Positions 1-9,300 are shown, numbered from the stretch's first letter. The stretch is DNA of 11,469 nucleotides from JAEUMW01 sp039807745 (GCA_039807745.1 JBDHRV010000120.1:1-11469), one strand, 5' to 3'. A program made the numbers and translations. Notes: generated by a model not told the origin, from the sequence alone.

Positions 1-273
1 GTGGTGACTTACGCCGTCAAGCGGCGCATCGCCAAGGGCACGCCGGATTACTGGGACCACGCCACGCTGATCGAGCTGGCCGTGCTGCAGAAGGACGAGG
101 CTGCTGCCATGGATGCCGCCACCAATGCGCTCGCCGCCGTCCGCGAGAACTGGGAGCCGGAGACGACCGCGCGCAACCTCGCCCTGATCCGCGATGCGAG
201 GGCCGCACGCGGCGAAACCGTCGCATGGGCGACGGCCATTCAGGACGCGCTGGAGAAGCGGGGTCGGGGGTGA
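1..273 (+). CDS. C-terminal end of TPR / DUF4071 (MAP3K TRAFs-binding type) protein, 5' partial
   Basis: The reading frame is open from the first base of the window and stops with TGA at 271-273, so only the last 90 residues are present; the GTG at base 1 is probably internal. The tail is helical and alanine-rich. It carries stretches such as GTPDYWDHATLIELAVL and WEPETTARNLALIRDAR, which I recognise as the C-terminus of bacterial tetratricopeptide proteins with a 'MAP3K TRAFs-binding' (DUF4071) domain. Full-length relatives usually begin with a TIR-like module starting M-x-K-P-x-C-F-x-V-M-P-F-G. That is the same module as in the gene at 1869-2744, which suggests this gene belongs to the same signalling island. 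It is convergent with the SLOG gene, with only 17 bases between the two stops and no terminator visible there. Molecular function is unknown; the family is regarded as part of nucleotide- or NAD-linked conflict signalling. Confidence 0.7.
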   Translation: MVTYAVKRRIAKGTPDYWDHATLIELAVLQKDEAAAMDAATNALAAVRENWEPETTARNLALIRDARAARGETVAWATAIQDALEKRGRG

Positions 274-290
274 TCGCCCAAGGCCGAAAC

Positions 291-1340
291 CTAAACGGCA
301 GCCACACTTGCCCGTGCGGCCGACCGAACCTGATCCAGGTGCGTCCGGATGCGCTGCGCGAGAACCTCGTTCGACTCGGTCACAGCAATATTCAGATCGC
401 GTAGGTAGACGGGGAGTTCTCCGACGACTGCGCTGTTCTGGCAGAAGAACAAGGGCACGAGTCCTTTTGCGAGCGCGTACCCGATCTCGTACATCACATT
501 CGGGTTGACCTCCGTAACGTCAGCGATCACGGCCGACGCGCGCTCGACCGCATCGACGAAATTCGTGCGGATCGGGGCGCTGCTTGGTCGGTGATCCAGT
601 CGGTCGCAGATCATTACAGACTCCACAGCCGGCTCGATCACATCCTGGAAAAGCGCGTCGTGGGCCGTGTCGAACGGCAGCAGCACCAGGCAACGGCCAA
701 CTCTGGCGCGCCCGACGAGACCCGCCACGGCTTGCGCCGTTTCGGATACCCGTGAAGCCACGTCGCCGGCTTTCAGACCCCCCAAGAACCTGGTTTCTGT
801 CTCGGTAAGCGAGAACTGCCTGACGACCCAGTCTCGATAGCGCTTCCAGAATTGCCGTGAATCGCCGCCCGCAAACTGCAGGGGCAGGGCCGGAACACTC
901 AGTTCGAGCGCCTGTTCGAGGACCTCGTTGGTATGTCGCTTACCACCGATTGTGACCACCACGTCCACGTCGTGGACCATCGCCAGTCGCCGGCCCAAGG
1001 GAGACTTCTGTCCCATCCTCCGAACGGTGACCCCGTCCTCGTGGGACATCCGGACCACGCCTCCTCCCTCCCTCTTCCGATCGAGGTTCGGCTCCGGTAA
1101 CCAGGCCTCGAAGCAGTCCCTGGCTTTGGCCTGGACCGACCGAGCGTACTTCCGCGCACCTCTCAGGGCTGCGTGATCGGTGGAAACCGCGCGATCGTCG
1201 TCCGCAAAGTGCAAGAACCCGCCGGTGACGATTACCGAGGACGACTGCTCGAGGATGAGGTGCGCCAGTTCGGTGACGAAAGCAGGCGCTGGCTCGGGAA
1301 GGGCCGTCCCGCCATAGATGCAGACCCTGCGCTTTCTCAT
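291..1340 (-). CDS. SLOG domain fused to TIR-like / nucleoside-deoxyribosyltransferase-like domain
   Basis: This is a 349-residue protein starting at the ATG complementary to 1338-1340. An AGGTGG Shine-Dalgarno sits 5 bases upstream (1346-1351), so I prefer this start to the upstream ATG at 1484, which would add 48 residues of unlike composition. Residues about 5-175 look like a SLOG (LOG/DprA-like Rossmann) nucleotide-binding fold: CIYGGT near the start, VTGG at about 39-42, and VVVTIGGKRHT around 127-136. Residues about 215-345 look like a TIR-like or nucleoside 2-deoxyribosyltransferase-like domain, with LVLLPFD, then VIADVTEVNPNVMYEIGYAL; the conserved acidic residue of the family is probably E285. 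SLOG domains are known in CBASS- and Thoeris-type systems as nucleotide-signal sensors or processors, so a sensor-effector role is plausible. It is divergent from the operon starting at 1869. Exact substrate and partners cannot be read from the sequence. Confidence 0.75.
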   Translation of the reverse strand: MRKRRVCIYGGTALPEPAPAFVTELAHLILEQSSSVIVTGGFLHFADDDRAVSTDHAALRGARKYARSVQAKARDCFEAWLPEPNLDRKREGGGVVRMSHEDGVTVRRMGQKSPLGRRLAMVHDVDVVVTIGGKRHTNEVLEQALELSVPALPLQFAGGDSRQFWKRYRDWVVRQFSLTETETRFLGGLKAGDVASRVSETAQAVAGLVGRARVGRCLVLLPFDTAHDALFQDVIEPAVESVMICDRLDHRPSSAPIRTNFVDAVERASAVIADVTEVNPNVMYEIGYALAKGLVPLFFCQNSAVVGELPVYLRDLNIAVTESNEVLAQRIRTHLDQVRSAARASVAAV

Positions 1341-1389
1341 TGAAGCCACCTGGCTGCAGGCAGGAGCATGGTGCCCAACCTGCAGCATT

Positions 1390-1433
1390 CTTGGCCACAG
1401 ACCAAGTGGAGCTGGAATGCCAAGGTTCTTGGC
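1390..1433. promoter_or_regulatory. Cluster of CCAAG/CTTGG inverted half-sites, possible operator
   Basis: Four copies of one pentamer in alternating orientation lie at 1390-1394 (CTTGG), 1402-1406 (CCAAG), 1420-1424 (CCAAG) and 1428-1432 (CTTGG). The last pair is part of a perfect 6-bp inverted repeat, GCCAAG-GTT-CTTGGC (1419-1433). The cluster lies 50-93 bases upstream of the SLOG gene start, a typical place for a repressor or activator site. No helix-turn-helix regulator is encoded in the window, so the binding protein is unknown. It could also be chance or part of a longer SLOG reading frame if translation began at 1484. Confidence 0.25.
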
Positions 1434-1583
1434 CCTCGACATGGGCTCCACCTGCGCCGACCGAGCAATCTGCCCCGGATCCAAAGGATGTCCCGAAGCT
1501 GGCGCCGGCGCAATCGTCCAAAGGGATTAGGAACTGCCTGGAACAGCCAGCGGCCACGGCGCTGACATGACCCCACGCTCCGC

Positions 1584-1613
1584 TTGGCAGCAGCTAGCCT
1601 GTTCGCCTATTGT
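1584..1613 (+). promoter_or_regulatory. Candidate sigma70-like promoter for the TIR-like/NACHT operon
   Basis: TTGGCA at 1584-1589 (5 of 6 to the -35 consensus) and TATTGT at 1608-1613 (4 of 6 to the -10 consensus) are separated by 18 bases. This would give a leader of roughly 250 bases before the ATG at 1869. The match is modest and rests on hexamer similarity only. Confidence 0.2.
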
Positions 1614-1868
1614 TATGAATGCCACCGTGGCGTGCCGTTCACGACGCCAGGATGGCCAAGCGAGCCGACGACGGTCCACCCGCGCTGGCGCTGCCACACG
1701 AAGGCAGGAGCAGAGTAGTGTCTAGCTGCGTCGCCGATGAAATCGGCCTATGCCCCGTACAATCCAAATTGGGCATCTTGCAGATGGTGCCCGCATAGCG
1801 ACGCAACGCCAGACCTCGCCGAAGAAGCCGGAGCGTCGGAAGTAGTAGGCGCAAGCACGGAGGGAACG

Positions 1869-2744
1869 ATGGCGAAACCGATCTGCTTCATGGTGATGCC
1901 TTTCGGCGTAAAGCCGGTGGAGCCGCGCGCCGACGGCGCACCGGACAAGATCGACTTCGACGCGCTCTGGAACAAGGCATACCTCCCTGTCATCACGGAG
2001 CTCGGCTACGAGACGGTGCGTGCCGACCAGGACACCGGCGCCGGCATCATTCTCGAGATGCTCGAGCGCCTGTTCTTCTCGGACCTCGTGGTGGCGGACA
2101 TGACCCTCCCGAACGGCAATGTCTACTACGAGATCGGCATTCGCCATGCGAGCCGATCCAGCGGATGCGTGCTGGTCAGCGCGGACTGGACGCGGCCACT
2201 CTTCGACGTGAACCAGATGCGCCGGCTGACTTTCCCGCTGCCCGAGGGTGTGATCACCGACGACACCGCCGCGAAAGCCCGCGACGCCCTGCGGTGTGGC
2301 GCCCGTGCCCTCGCCGACGGGACCTCGCCGATGTACCAGCACATCCCGGGTTTCCCCGACCCGCAGAAAGTCGATCCGAACCGCGCCCAGAGCATCAGAA
2401 ACCAGCTCGACGCGATCGTCGCGTTCCAGACCCGGGTCCGCGAGGCGCGCCTGGTCTCCGACAAGGTGAAGAAGAGGACACTCGCGCTCGCGCTGCGCGA
2501 CGAGAATCCTCCCACCAGACCCATTTCCCAGGCTGTTGCTCTAGAGCTCGTCGCGCTGCTGCGCGATTGCGTGGGCTGGGGTGAGACCATCGAATACGTC
2601 GATGCGCGGTGGTCCGGACCCCAGGCCTGGAAGCTCGACACGACGATCAACACACTCGAGCGCAGCGTGTCCCAGACCGACGACCCGGCGCGAAAGCAGG
2701 CGCTCGCGGCGATCCTCGCCGATCTGAAGACCCTGCTGACATAA
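1869..2744 (+). CDS. TIR-like (nucleoside-deoxyribosyltransferase-like) domain protein
   Basis: This is a 291-residue protein. I start it at the ATG at 1869 because GGAGGG precedes it by 4 bases and the family typically begins M-A-K-P-x-C-F-x-V-M-P-F-G. Residues 1-130 form the TIR-like module: VMPFGVKP, then VRADQDTGAGIILEMLERL, then SDLVVADMTLPNGNVYYEIG. The likely key acidic residue is E88 in the YYE motif, equivalent to the MYE motif of the divergent SLOG fusion. The rest is helical (for example FQTRVREARLVSDKVKKRT) and resembles the region following this module in DUF4071/TRAFs-binding proteins, but the protein ends without their TPR section. It is probably cytosolic, with no signal peptide or membrane segment. 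The stop lies 11 bases before the next ATG, so it is almost certainly co-transcribed with the TIR-NACHT gene. Role is inferred: NAD+ or nucleotide processing or sensing in a defence module. Confidence 0.75.
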   Translation: MAKPICFMVMPFGVKPVEPRADGAPDKIDFDALWNKAYLPVITELGYETVRADQDTGAGIILEMLERLFFSDLVVADMTLPNGNVYYEIGIRHASRSSGCVLVSADWTRPLFDVNQMRRLTFPLPEGVITDDTAAKARDALRCGARALADGTSPMYQHIPGFPDPQKVDPNRAQSIRNQLDAIVAFQTRVREARLVSDKVKKRTLALALRDENPPTRPISQAVALELVALLRDCVGWGETIEYVDARWSGPQAWKLDTTINTLERSVSQTDDPARKQALAAILADLKTLLT

Positions 2745-2755
2745 ACGCACGACCG

Positions 2756-5700
2756 ATGCCGGTCACGCACAAGATCTTCCTCAGCTACGGCCGTGCCGAT
2801 GCGTCCGAGCTCGCCGACAGGCTGGCGCACGATCTGGCGCAGCACACCGTTGCGAACCACCCCCGCTACACCGCGTGGAAGGACCGCATCGAGATCAAGG
2901 CCGGCGGAGCGTGGACCGACCAGCTCGCGGCTGCGCTGCACGATGTCGACATCGTCGTCGCGATCCTGTCGCCGCATGCGGTGCGAAGCCGCGCGGACGG
3001 AGGTTCGACCGGCGACAGCGTGTGCCTGGACGAGATCTCCTTCGCGCGCTTCGGGGCGCAGAAACCAATCATGCCGGCAATGGCGATTCAGTGCACGCCG
3101 CCGTTCGAGATCTTCAGGCTCGACTATGTCGATTTCACGCAATGGAAGACGCCCGCAGCTTACGATCAGGCGTTCGTGCGGCTGCTCGATGGCATCGCCG
3201 CGGCCCTGCGCGGCGAAACGCACTACCGCGCCTGGTCGGACCGCCTGCAGCCCTGGGACTACGGCAACTATCTCGTCGAGAAGCGACGCGGCTTCGTCGG
3301 GCGCGCCTGGCTCTTCCGCGAACTGAAGGCCCGCATCGACGACGAGGCGCGCAAAGCGATCCTCGTCACCGGTGGTCCAGGATTCGGCAAGTCCGCGTTT
3401 GTCGCGGAGTATCTGCATCGCAACCCAGACGGCCGCGTGCTCGCCTTCCATTGCTGCCAGGCAACGACGCTCGAAACGCTCAACCCGACCCGCTTCGTGC
3501 GCAGCGTTGCGGGCATGATCGCGAGCCGGCATCCGGCCTACGAAGCACTGCTCGATCAGGCGCCCTATCGGGACGCCCTCGCCGAGAAGAGCTGCAATGC
3601 CGATCCGGAGAGCGCGTTCGAGGAGGGCGTGCTCGCCGCACTCGAACGCGTCGGGCCCCCGCGCCCGGGGCGCTGGACGCTCGTGGTCGATGCCCTCGAC
3701 GAAGGTGCACAGACGCTGCCCGATGCCCGCACGAGCGTGCTGCGGCTGCTCGCCACCCGCCTCGCGCGCTTCCCCGGATGGCTCGCGCTCGTCGCGACCA
3801 GCCGTCCGGAAAAGCCGGTGCTCGACCTGCTCGCCAGCGTGATGCCGCTCGTCATCGACGCCTCGGACGTGAAGAACGTGCGCGACCTCCGTCGCCACAT
3901 CGCCGCGCGGCTCGCCACGCCGAGACTCACCCCGAAGCTCGAGGCGGGTGGACGCAAACCGGCCTGGGCCGCGAAAAAGATCGGCGATGCCGCGGAGGGC
4001 AACTTTCTCTACGCCGAGCAGGCACTCGACGCTCTCGAGCAGGATCTCCTAGCGGTCGACGAGCTCGGCAAGCTGCCGCCGGGTCTCACGCAGCAGTATC
4101 GCCTCTTCTTCAACCGGCGTTATGCCGATGCGGCGGCGTGGCAAGCCGTCAGGCCGCTCTTCGCGACCCTCGTCGCCGCCCAGGAGCCCTTGGGTGAAGC
4201 GGAGCTCGCCGCCGCCACCGGCCTCGATGCGGGGACTGCGCTGCCGCAACGGCTTGCGGCCCTGGGCGCGTATGTCAGGACGCTCCCCGGCCCGCCCGCG
4301 CGCCACGCGATCTTTCACCAGTCGCTCGCGGAGTGGCTCACTGGCAAGGAGGAGCAGGGCGGCGCGTTCGCGGTCGATGTCGCCGCGGGTCACCAGTTGA
4401 TCGCCGACAGCCTGTACGGACTCTATGAGGCCGACCGCTTCACGCTCTCCGGTTACGCGCTCGCGCATCTCGCGACCCACCTCGCCGCGTCGGCACGCGC
4501 GGAAAAACCTCGCCGCCCCGAGCGGCAGCGCGCGCTCGCGGACTTCGTGCTCGATCCGGTGGTGCAGGAGAAGCGCCTCGATGATCCGTTCGGCATGGAC
4601 ACCAGCCTGCGGCTCGCACTGCACACCGTCGCCGAGGGCCCGCCCAGCGAGTCGGTGCCGGTCGCGGTGCGGCTCGCGCTCGGGCTGGAAGCGTTCCGAC
4701 GAGAACGCCTCGACGCATCGCGCATCTTCCGGCTCGCCGCTGCCGGAGAGCTTGGCAAGGCCGAGCGCGAATTGCAGCTTTATGCCGCCGACGAGCAGTG
4801 GCTGAATGCCGCACTTCTCGTCGCGGCATGGCTCGCCATCGACCGGGACCGGACCGCTGCGGAGGCGCTGCGCGCGCGAAGTCGGACGCATTCCGTGCTC
4901 GATGACCGGGTCGCCGCCGAGTTCGACCCGCAAGCGCCGCGGGTGCCGCCGCTCGATGTCGCCGCCGACCTGGGCGAGGTGACGAGAATTCTTCTGCAGA
5001 CCGGCGGGTCCGACGCGGAGGGCGTGAATCCGCGGATGCTGTGGGACCAGACCGCGCCACCCGCCCCCGGCGTGCGGCTCGACGCCGAGGGAACACGTTA
5101 CCTCGCCGAGTTCCAGGCGCCGACTCTGGTTGCGTTCGCGCAGAAGGAGCGCGTGCTCGGGACCGAAAAGCTGCGCGAGTACATCGCGTTGAATGCGGCG
5201 AATGCCTATCGCGTGTATCGCAACGGCTCGCTCTGGCAGATCCTGCTGGCGGTGGCCCGGCACGGGGATGCCGTGTGGGTACGCGACACGGCGCAGACGA
5301 TCATCGCCGCCGCGCTCGCGGGCAGCGGACGCGAGTTCGGCGGCGCAGCGATGGTCGCGGCAGCGGCCTTGCGCGCAGTACGGGACCCGGCCCGTCGCGC
5401 GGCGCTCGATGCCTCGACGGCGCAGGCGGTGGCCGCGACGAACGGGCTCGCGCCCCTGCGCGGCCAGGGTGATTCGTGGGGCGAGCATCGCCGCACGCTG
5501 GCGGCGCATGCCGAGGCGCACCATCTGCTGCTCAAGAAAAACGTCCAGCCGCTGCTCGAGCGAGCGCTGGCAATTGCGCCGGGTTATGCGGGTTTTCAGG
5601 CCGCCGCCTGCCTGACGCTCGCCGCGTCCCTCGCCCTGTGCGGTATGCCCGCCCACGTGGACGACGCGCTGCGCGACGCGATGCAGGCCGCGCACAACGT

Positions 5701-6319
5701 GCAGGACCTCGTCTTCTGCGCACGCTCGGTCAGCCGAGTGCATGCGCTCACCCGCGACTGGTGGCCTGCCGCAAAGAACGACGCCATCGAGATCGTCGCC
5801 GCCGTCGACCGCTTCGTGCGCGATCCGCACGCACCGGCGTTCCTGCCCTTGCACGTGGTCGGTGAACAGTATGCGCATCGCCAGGTCGTCAACCCCACGA
5901 GCCGGCTCCCCACGTGGCTCCTCGACGCGCGTACGCTCGACGACCTTGCCCGCACTTACCAGTGGCCGGTTGGCGAATGGGTAAAGGCGAACCCCGAGAT
6001 CCCCGCGGCGGACGCTCCGCTCGCTGACGGCGAGGTCGTGCGTGTCCCCGATCGCCGCTTCGCCCCCCATCTCGCCGACTGGCTGTCGGCCCGCGTGCTC
6101 GCCTCGCCGGTGCTCAAGCCGAAAGAGAGGGTGGCTGCCATCCTCAAGCTCGTACCGGTGGCGGTCGCCGACCGGACCGCGCTCGACACCGTGCTCTCAC
6201 GCCTGCTGCTCGCCATTGCACCCGCCGATCCGAAGGTGCTGGATGAGATCGACGCTGCCCTGGTGGCATATCCGCTGCGGACGACGGCCGACGTCGCAGG
6301 GCCCGAGCCGGTGACGTGA
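2756..6319 (+). CDS. TIR-NACHT STAND protein with long helical C-terminus
   Basis: This is a 1187-residue protein. The frame is open from 2609, but I choose the ATG at 2756, just after the preceding stop, because the TIR domain begins there (KIFLSYGRAD, residues 6-15). No strong Shine-Dalgarno is visible, so translational coupling is likely. The TIR domain spans about 5-160, with a candidate NADase glutamate at E93 in VCLDEISFARF. The NACHT/STAND NTPase spans about 180-450: Walker A GGPGFGKS at 206-213, Walker B VVDALDE with D312-E316, and sensor-like TSRPE at 348-352. Residues about 450-1187 are alanine/leucine/arginine-rich helices of repeat-like character, with no clear domain except a possible LysM-like segment at 1060-1099. 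The expected mechanism, by analogy with TIR-STAND proteins, is ligand-driven oligomerisation that activates TIR NAD+ hydrolysis. The downstream neighbour is a second NACHT protein, the DGR target. NACHT and TIR calls are firm; catalytic activity is inferred. Confidence 0.85.
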   Translation: MPVTHKIFLSYGRADASELADRLAHDLAQHTVANHPRYTAWKDRIEIKAGGAWTDQLAAALHDVDIVVAILSPHAVRSRADGGSTGDSVCLDEISFARFGAQKPIMPAMAIQCTPPFEIFRLDYVDFTQWKTPAAYDQAFVRLLDGIAAALRGETHYRAWSDRLQPWDYGNYLVEKRRGFVGRAWLFRELKARIDDEARKAILVTGGPGFGKSAFVAEYLHRNPDGRVLAFHCCQATTLETLNPTRFVRSVAGMIASRHPAYEALLDQAPYRDALAEKSCNADPESAFEEGVLAALERVGPPRPGRWTLVVDALDEGAQTLPDARTSVLRLLATRLARFPGWLALVATSRPEKPVLDLLASVMPLVIDASDVKNVRDLRRHIAARLATPRLTPKLEAGGRKPAWAAKKIGDAAEGNFLYAEQALDALEQDLLAVDELGKLPPGLTQQYRLFFNRRYADAAAWQAVRPLFATLVAAQEPLGEAELAAATGLDAGTALPQRLAALGAYVRTLPGPPARHAIFHQSLAEWLTGKEEQGGAFAVDVAAGHQLIADSLYGLYEADRFTLSGYALAHLATHLAASARAEKPRRPERQRALADFVLDPVVQEKRLDDPFGMDTSLRLALHTVAEGPPSESVPVAVRLALGLEAFRRERLDASRIFRLAAAGELGKAERELQLYAADEQWLNAALLVAAWLAIDRDRTAAEALRARSRTHSVLDDRVAAEFDPQAPRVPPLDVAADLGEVTRILLQTGGSDAEGVNPRMLWDQTAPPAPGVRLDAEGTRYLAEFQAPTLVAFAQKERVLGTEKLREYIALNAANAYRVYRNGSLWQILLAVARHGDAVWVRDTAQTIIAAALAGSGREFGGAAMVAAAALRAVRDPARRAALDASTAQAVAATNGLAPLRGQGDSWGEHRRTLAAHAEAHHLLLKKNVQPLLERALAIAPGYAGFQAAACLTLAASLALCGMPAHVDDALRDAMQAAHNVQDLVFCARSVSRVHALTRDWWPAAKNDAIEIVAAVDRFVRDPHAPAFLPLHVVGEQYAHRQVVNPTSRLPTWLLDARTLDDLARTYQWPVGEWVKANPEIPAADAPLADGEVVRVPDRRFAPHLADWLSARVLASPVLKPKERVAAILKLVPVAVADRTALDTVLSRLLLAIAPADPKVLDEIDAALVAYPLRTTADVAGPEPVT

Positions 6320-6322
6320 TAT

Positions 6323-6380
6323 CTTGCGTGAGGCCCGGGAAGCGCTCACCGCTGATCGGCAGCGCCACCGTCAACGCAAG
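6323..6380 (+). promoter_or_regulatory. Inverted repeat in the leader of the DGR target gene
   Basis: CTTGCGT (6323-6329) and ACGCAAG (6374-6380) are perfect 7-bp inverted copies separated by 44 bases. They lie in the 66-base gap between the two NACHT genes. The second arm overlaps the start of the weak Shine-Dalgarno AAGGG (6378-6382), 3 bases before the ATG at 6386. An RNA stem here could partly mask translation initiation. Its long loop and short stem make this tentative. Confidence 0.2.
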
Positions 6381-6385
6381 GGCAT

Positions 6386-9300
6386 ATGGACGAAACCAGC
6401 ATCCCCAAGGTCTTCATCTCCTCGACGCTGGAGGACCTTCAGCCCTTCCGCGAAAAGGCGCGCGAAGCCATCCTGCGGCTGGGGTGGGTGCCAATCGACT
6501 GCGGCTACTGGCCAGCGGGCGGCAATCCGCCGCTGGCGACCTGTCTCGAGAGGGTCGACGACGCCGACGTGGTGGTCGCGATCGTCGCGCACCGTCACGG
6601 CTGGACCCCGGCGGATCAGCCTGCCGGCGAATACAAGAGCATCACGCGGCTGGAGTGCGAGCGTGCGAAGGCGAAAGGCATCGAGGGGATTCCGTTCCTG
6701 GTCGACGAGAAAGCGACCTGGGAAGGGCTCGTCAAGGAGACGGATCGCATCAATGAGGCACCGACCGACAAGATCGCGGAGGTCGCGGCGGAAGTCGGGC
6801 GAAACGTCACGGCGCTCAAACACTTCAAGGCGTGGCTCGACCAGATCGGCACGCGGAAGACCTTCTCGAATCCCGATCAGCTGGCGACCGAAGTCCTGCA
6901 CGCGCTGAAGGAATGGGGCGAGCGCAGCGGGCTGAAGGGATCAGCCGCGAGAAGTGACCGGCGTTCCCAAGACCAGCTCGGGCAGCAGATCAACGCCTAC
7001 TTGCGCTGGCTCCGCGCGCGCACCGAGAGCATCGAGCTGCGCGGCATTGAGCGGGCTGGGGGGGCGCCGGTCGTCCTCCTGCCCCTGGAGACGGCCTATG
7101 TCCCGCTGCGCGCCAAGTCCATGCCGCGTCTCGGTGAGGCCGAAGAGCTCGTGGCTGCGCGCCGTCGTCCGAGTCGCAAACGACGCACGAAGCCCGGTGA
7201 AGAAAAATCGACCGGACACGAGGCGGATATCCTACTGAACGAGGTGCTCGGTCTGGGCAATCGCCTGGTCATCGTGGGCGGCCCGGGCTCGGGCAAGACG
7301 ACGGTGCTGCTGCACATGGCCTGGGCGATCGCATCCTCACGACTCAGCGGTGAACCCGATCCGGCGCGCTCGCGACTCGGCCTTTCGTTGGCGCCGGCCG
7401 AGCTGCCGCTGCCGATCTTCGTGCCTCTGGCATCCTTTGCCCGTTACCGTCGCAGCCTCCCGGCCAATGCCCCGGCCAGCGCGAAAAGGCTGGACTGCTT
7501 CATCTCACACTATCTCACGGAGATGCATGGTGACTTCGATCTGCCGGCCGACTTCTTCGTGCAACTATTGAACGACGGGCGAAACGTGCTCTTGCTGCTG
7601 GACGGCCTGGACGAAGTGGCAAACGAGAACGAGCGCGCCGACGTGCGCGCGGCAGTCGAGAACCTCGTGAGCGGGCGCGACGCCATGCGGGTCGTGGTGA
7701 CGTGCCGCACCGTTGCCTACCGCAGCGGGCGTACCGCGTTAGGCGCGAAGTTCCGCGAGCTCACCGTCCAGCCGCTCGACCCGGAACAGCATATCGCCCC
7801 GATGGTGCGGCAAGCCTATGCCTGCATCTATCCGAACGATTCGACGCTGTGCGCCGATCGCATCAAAGATCTGCTGGCGGGCATTCAACGGCTCGAGGCA
7901 GAGCGCCGCGCGCGTCTGGGCGAACATGCCGACGTCCTCGTCGATAGCCCGTTGATGGTGCGGCTGCTGTTGATCGTGCACTTCAACAACCGCACCCTGC
8001 CGGACGAACGCGCCGATCTGTTCGACAAGGCCGTCAACGCGCTGCTCCAGGTCGACTACGCGCACGAGCAGAGTGTGGCGACCGAGCTCTCGACCGATTG
8101 GAAATTGTTTCGCGACATGGCCCAGCATCTCGCCTTACACATGCACCAGCAGGGGCGTGACCAGGGTCGCGAGATCGAGGAGCCGGCGCTGAAGAAAGCG
8201 CTGAGCGACGACGCGGAGTTCAAGCCACGCATAGACGACTTCCTCAGCCACTCCAGGCAACGGGGCAGCGTCTTGGAGGAGCGCGAGGGCGTCTATCGTT
8301 TCATACACTTGGCGTTTCAGGAGTTTCTGGTCGCGCGCTACCTCCGCGAGGTCACCGGCGCGGAAGGCCGCGAGGCCATCCTCGCCGCCCTGACCGACCG
8401 GCTGGAGGACTCCTGGTGGCGCGAGCCGATCCTGCTGCTGGCGGGGTACATGGGCGTGAACGCCGCGAAGTCGGCGCGGGACTTTCTGGCCGCGCTAGCC
8501 GGGGCCGGCAAGACGGCGAACGCGCAATTGGCGGCCGCCGAACTGGCCGGCGCCGCAGCCGCGGAATGGCGCGAAAGTGGGGAGGTGACTCGGGCGGCCT
8601 GCGCCGGGCGAATCGTCGAGATGCTCAACGAGGCGAAGACGCTGGCGGATTCACGTCCGATCGTACGCGCCCGCGCGGGCGATGCGCTGGCGCGGGTGGG
8701 CGACCCGCGCTTCGATCGCGATCGCTTCTTCCTGGCGGCCGACGAGATGCTCGGCTTCGTGCACATCCCTGACGATCCTGATTTCAGGATCGGCACACGG
8801 AAGGCGGATGCCAAGCGGGTGGCCGAGATCATCGGCGGCGACGTCTCCCGCGACGAGTTCAACGACGAGCTCACGCCGACCCCGGAGTTCTACATCACCC
8901 GTCATCCGGTCACCGTGGCGCAGTTCAGAGCCTTCGTCGAGGACGCGCACTTCGAAGTCGGCGACGCCGCCCTGCGCGACCCGGACGGCCGACCGGTGCG
9001 CTATGTGAATTGGTACGACGCGCTCGCCTATTGCCGCTGGCTGCACGAGAAGGTCGCCACGTCGTCGGCCCTGAAGGGTTCAGTTGCGACCTTGGTCCGC
9101 GAGCACGGGTGGCGCGTGACACTCCCCAGCGAGCTCGAATGGGAGAAGGCCGCGCGCGGCGGGCTGAGCAACGCAGTGTTTTCTTGGGGCGATACGCCGG
9201 ACCCGAATCGGGCGAACTACAGTGACACCGGGATCGGGGACACCTCCGCTGTCGGCTGCTTCCCAGCCAACGGTTTCGGGCTCTTCGACATGATCGGCAA

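Larger units (their letters stand above)
1341..1868. other. Divergent intergenic control region, no convincing gene
   Basis: About 530 bases lie between the divergent starts of the SLOG gene (-) and the TIR-like gene (+). Short open frames exist on both strands but none carries a recognisable domain. They are low-complexity arginine/proline-rich translations typical of high-GC shadow frames. The frame of the TIR-like gene stays open back to an ATG at 1737, but the segment before 1869 is unlike the family and the good ribosome-binding site is at 1869. The region holds a cluster of CCAAG/CTTGG half-sites (1390-1433), a candidate sigma70-type promoter (1584-1613) and an isolated TACAAT hexamer (1758-1763) with no good -35 partner. 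Confidence 0.6.

Noticed and set aside
1..3. GTG at the first base as a true start codon
   Set aside because: The 90 residues match only the C-terminal end of a larger family, so the gene continues upstream of the window.
1341..1868. Small gene or transposon remnant in the divergent intergenic region
   Set aside because: No domain, terminal inverted repeats or target duplications could be seen; open frames there are short and compositionally shadow-like.
2126..3898. 590-residue open frame on the minus strand across the TIR-like and TIR-NACHT genes
   Set aside because: It is a high-GC shadow: no recognisable domain, arginine/histidine/glycine-rich translation, and it lies antisense to two genes with clear conserved motifs.
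4049..6070. 673-residue open frame on the minus strand inside the TIR-NACHT gene
   Set aside because: Same reason: it is opposite a continuous NACHT protein, with no domain signature and biased composition.
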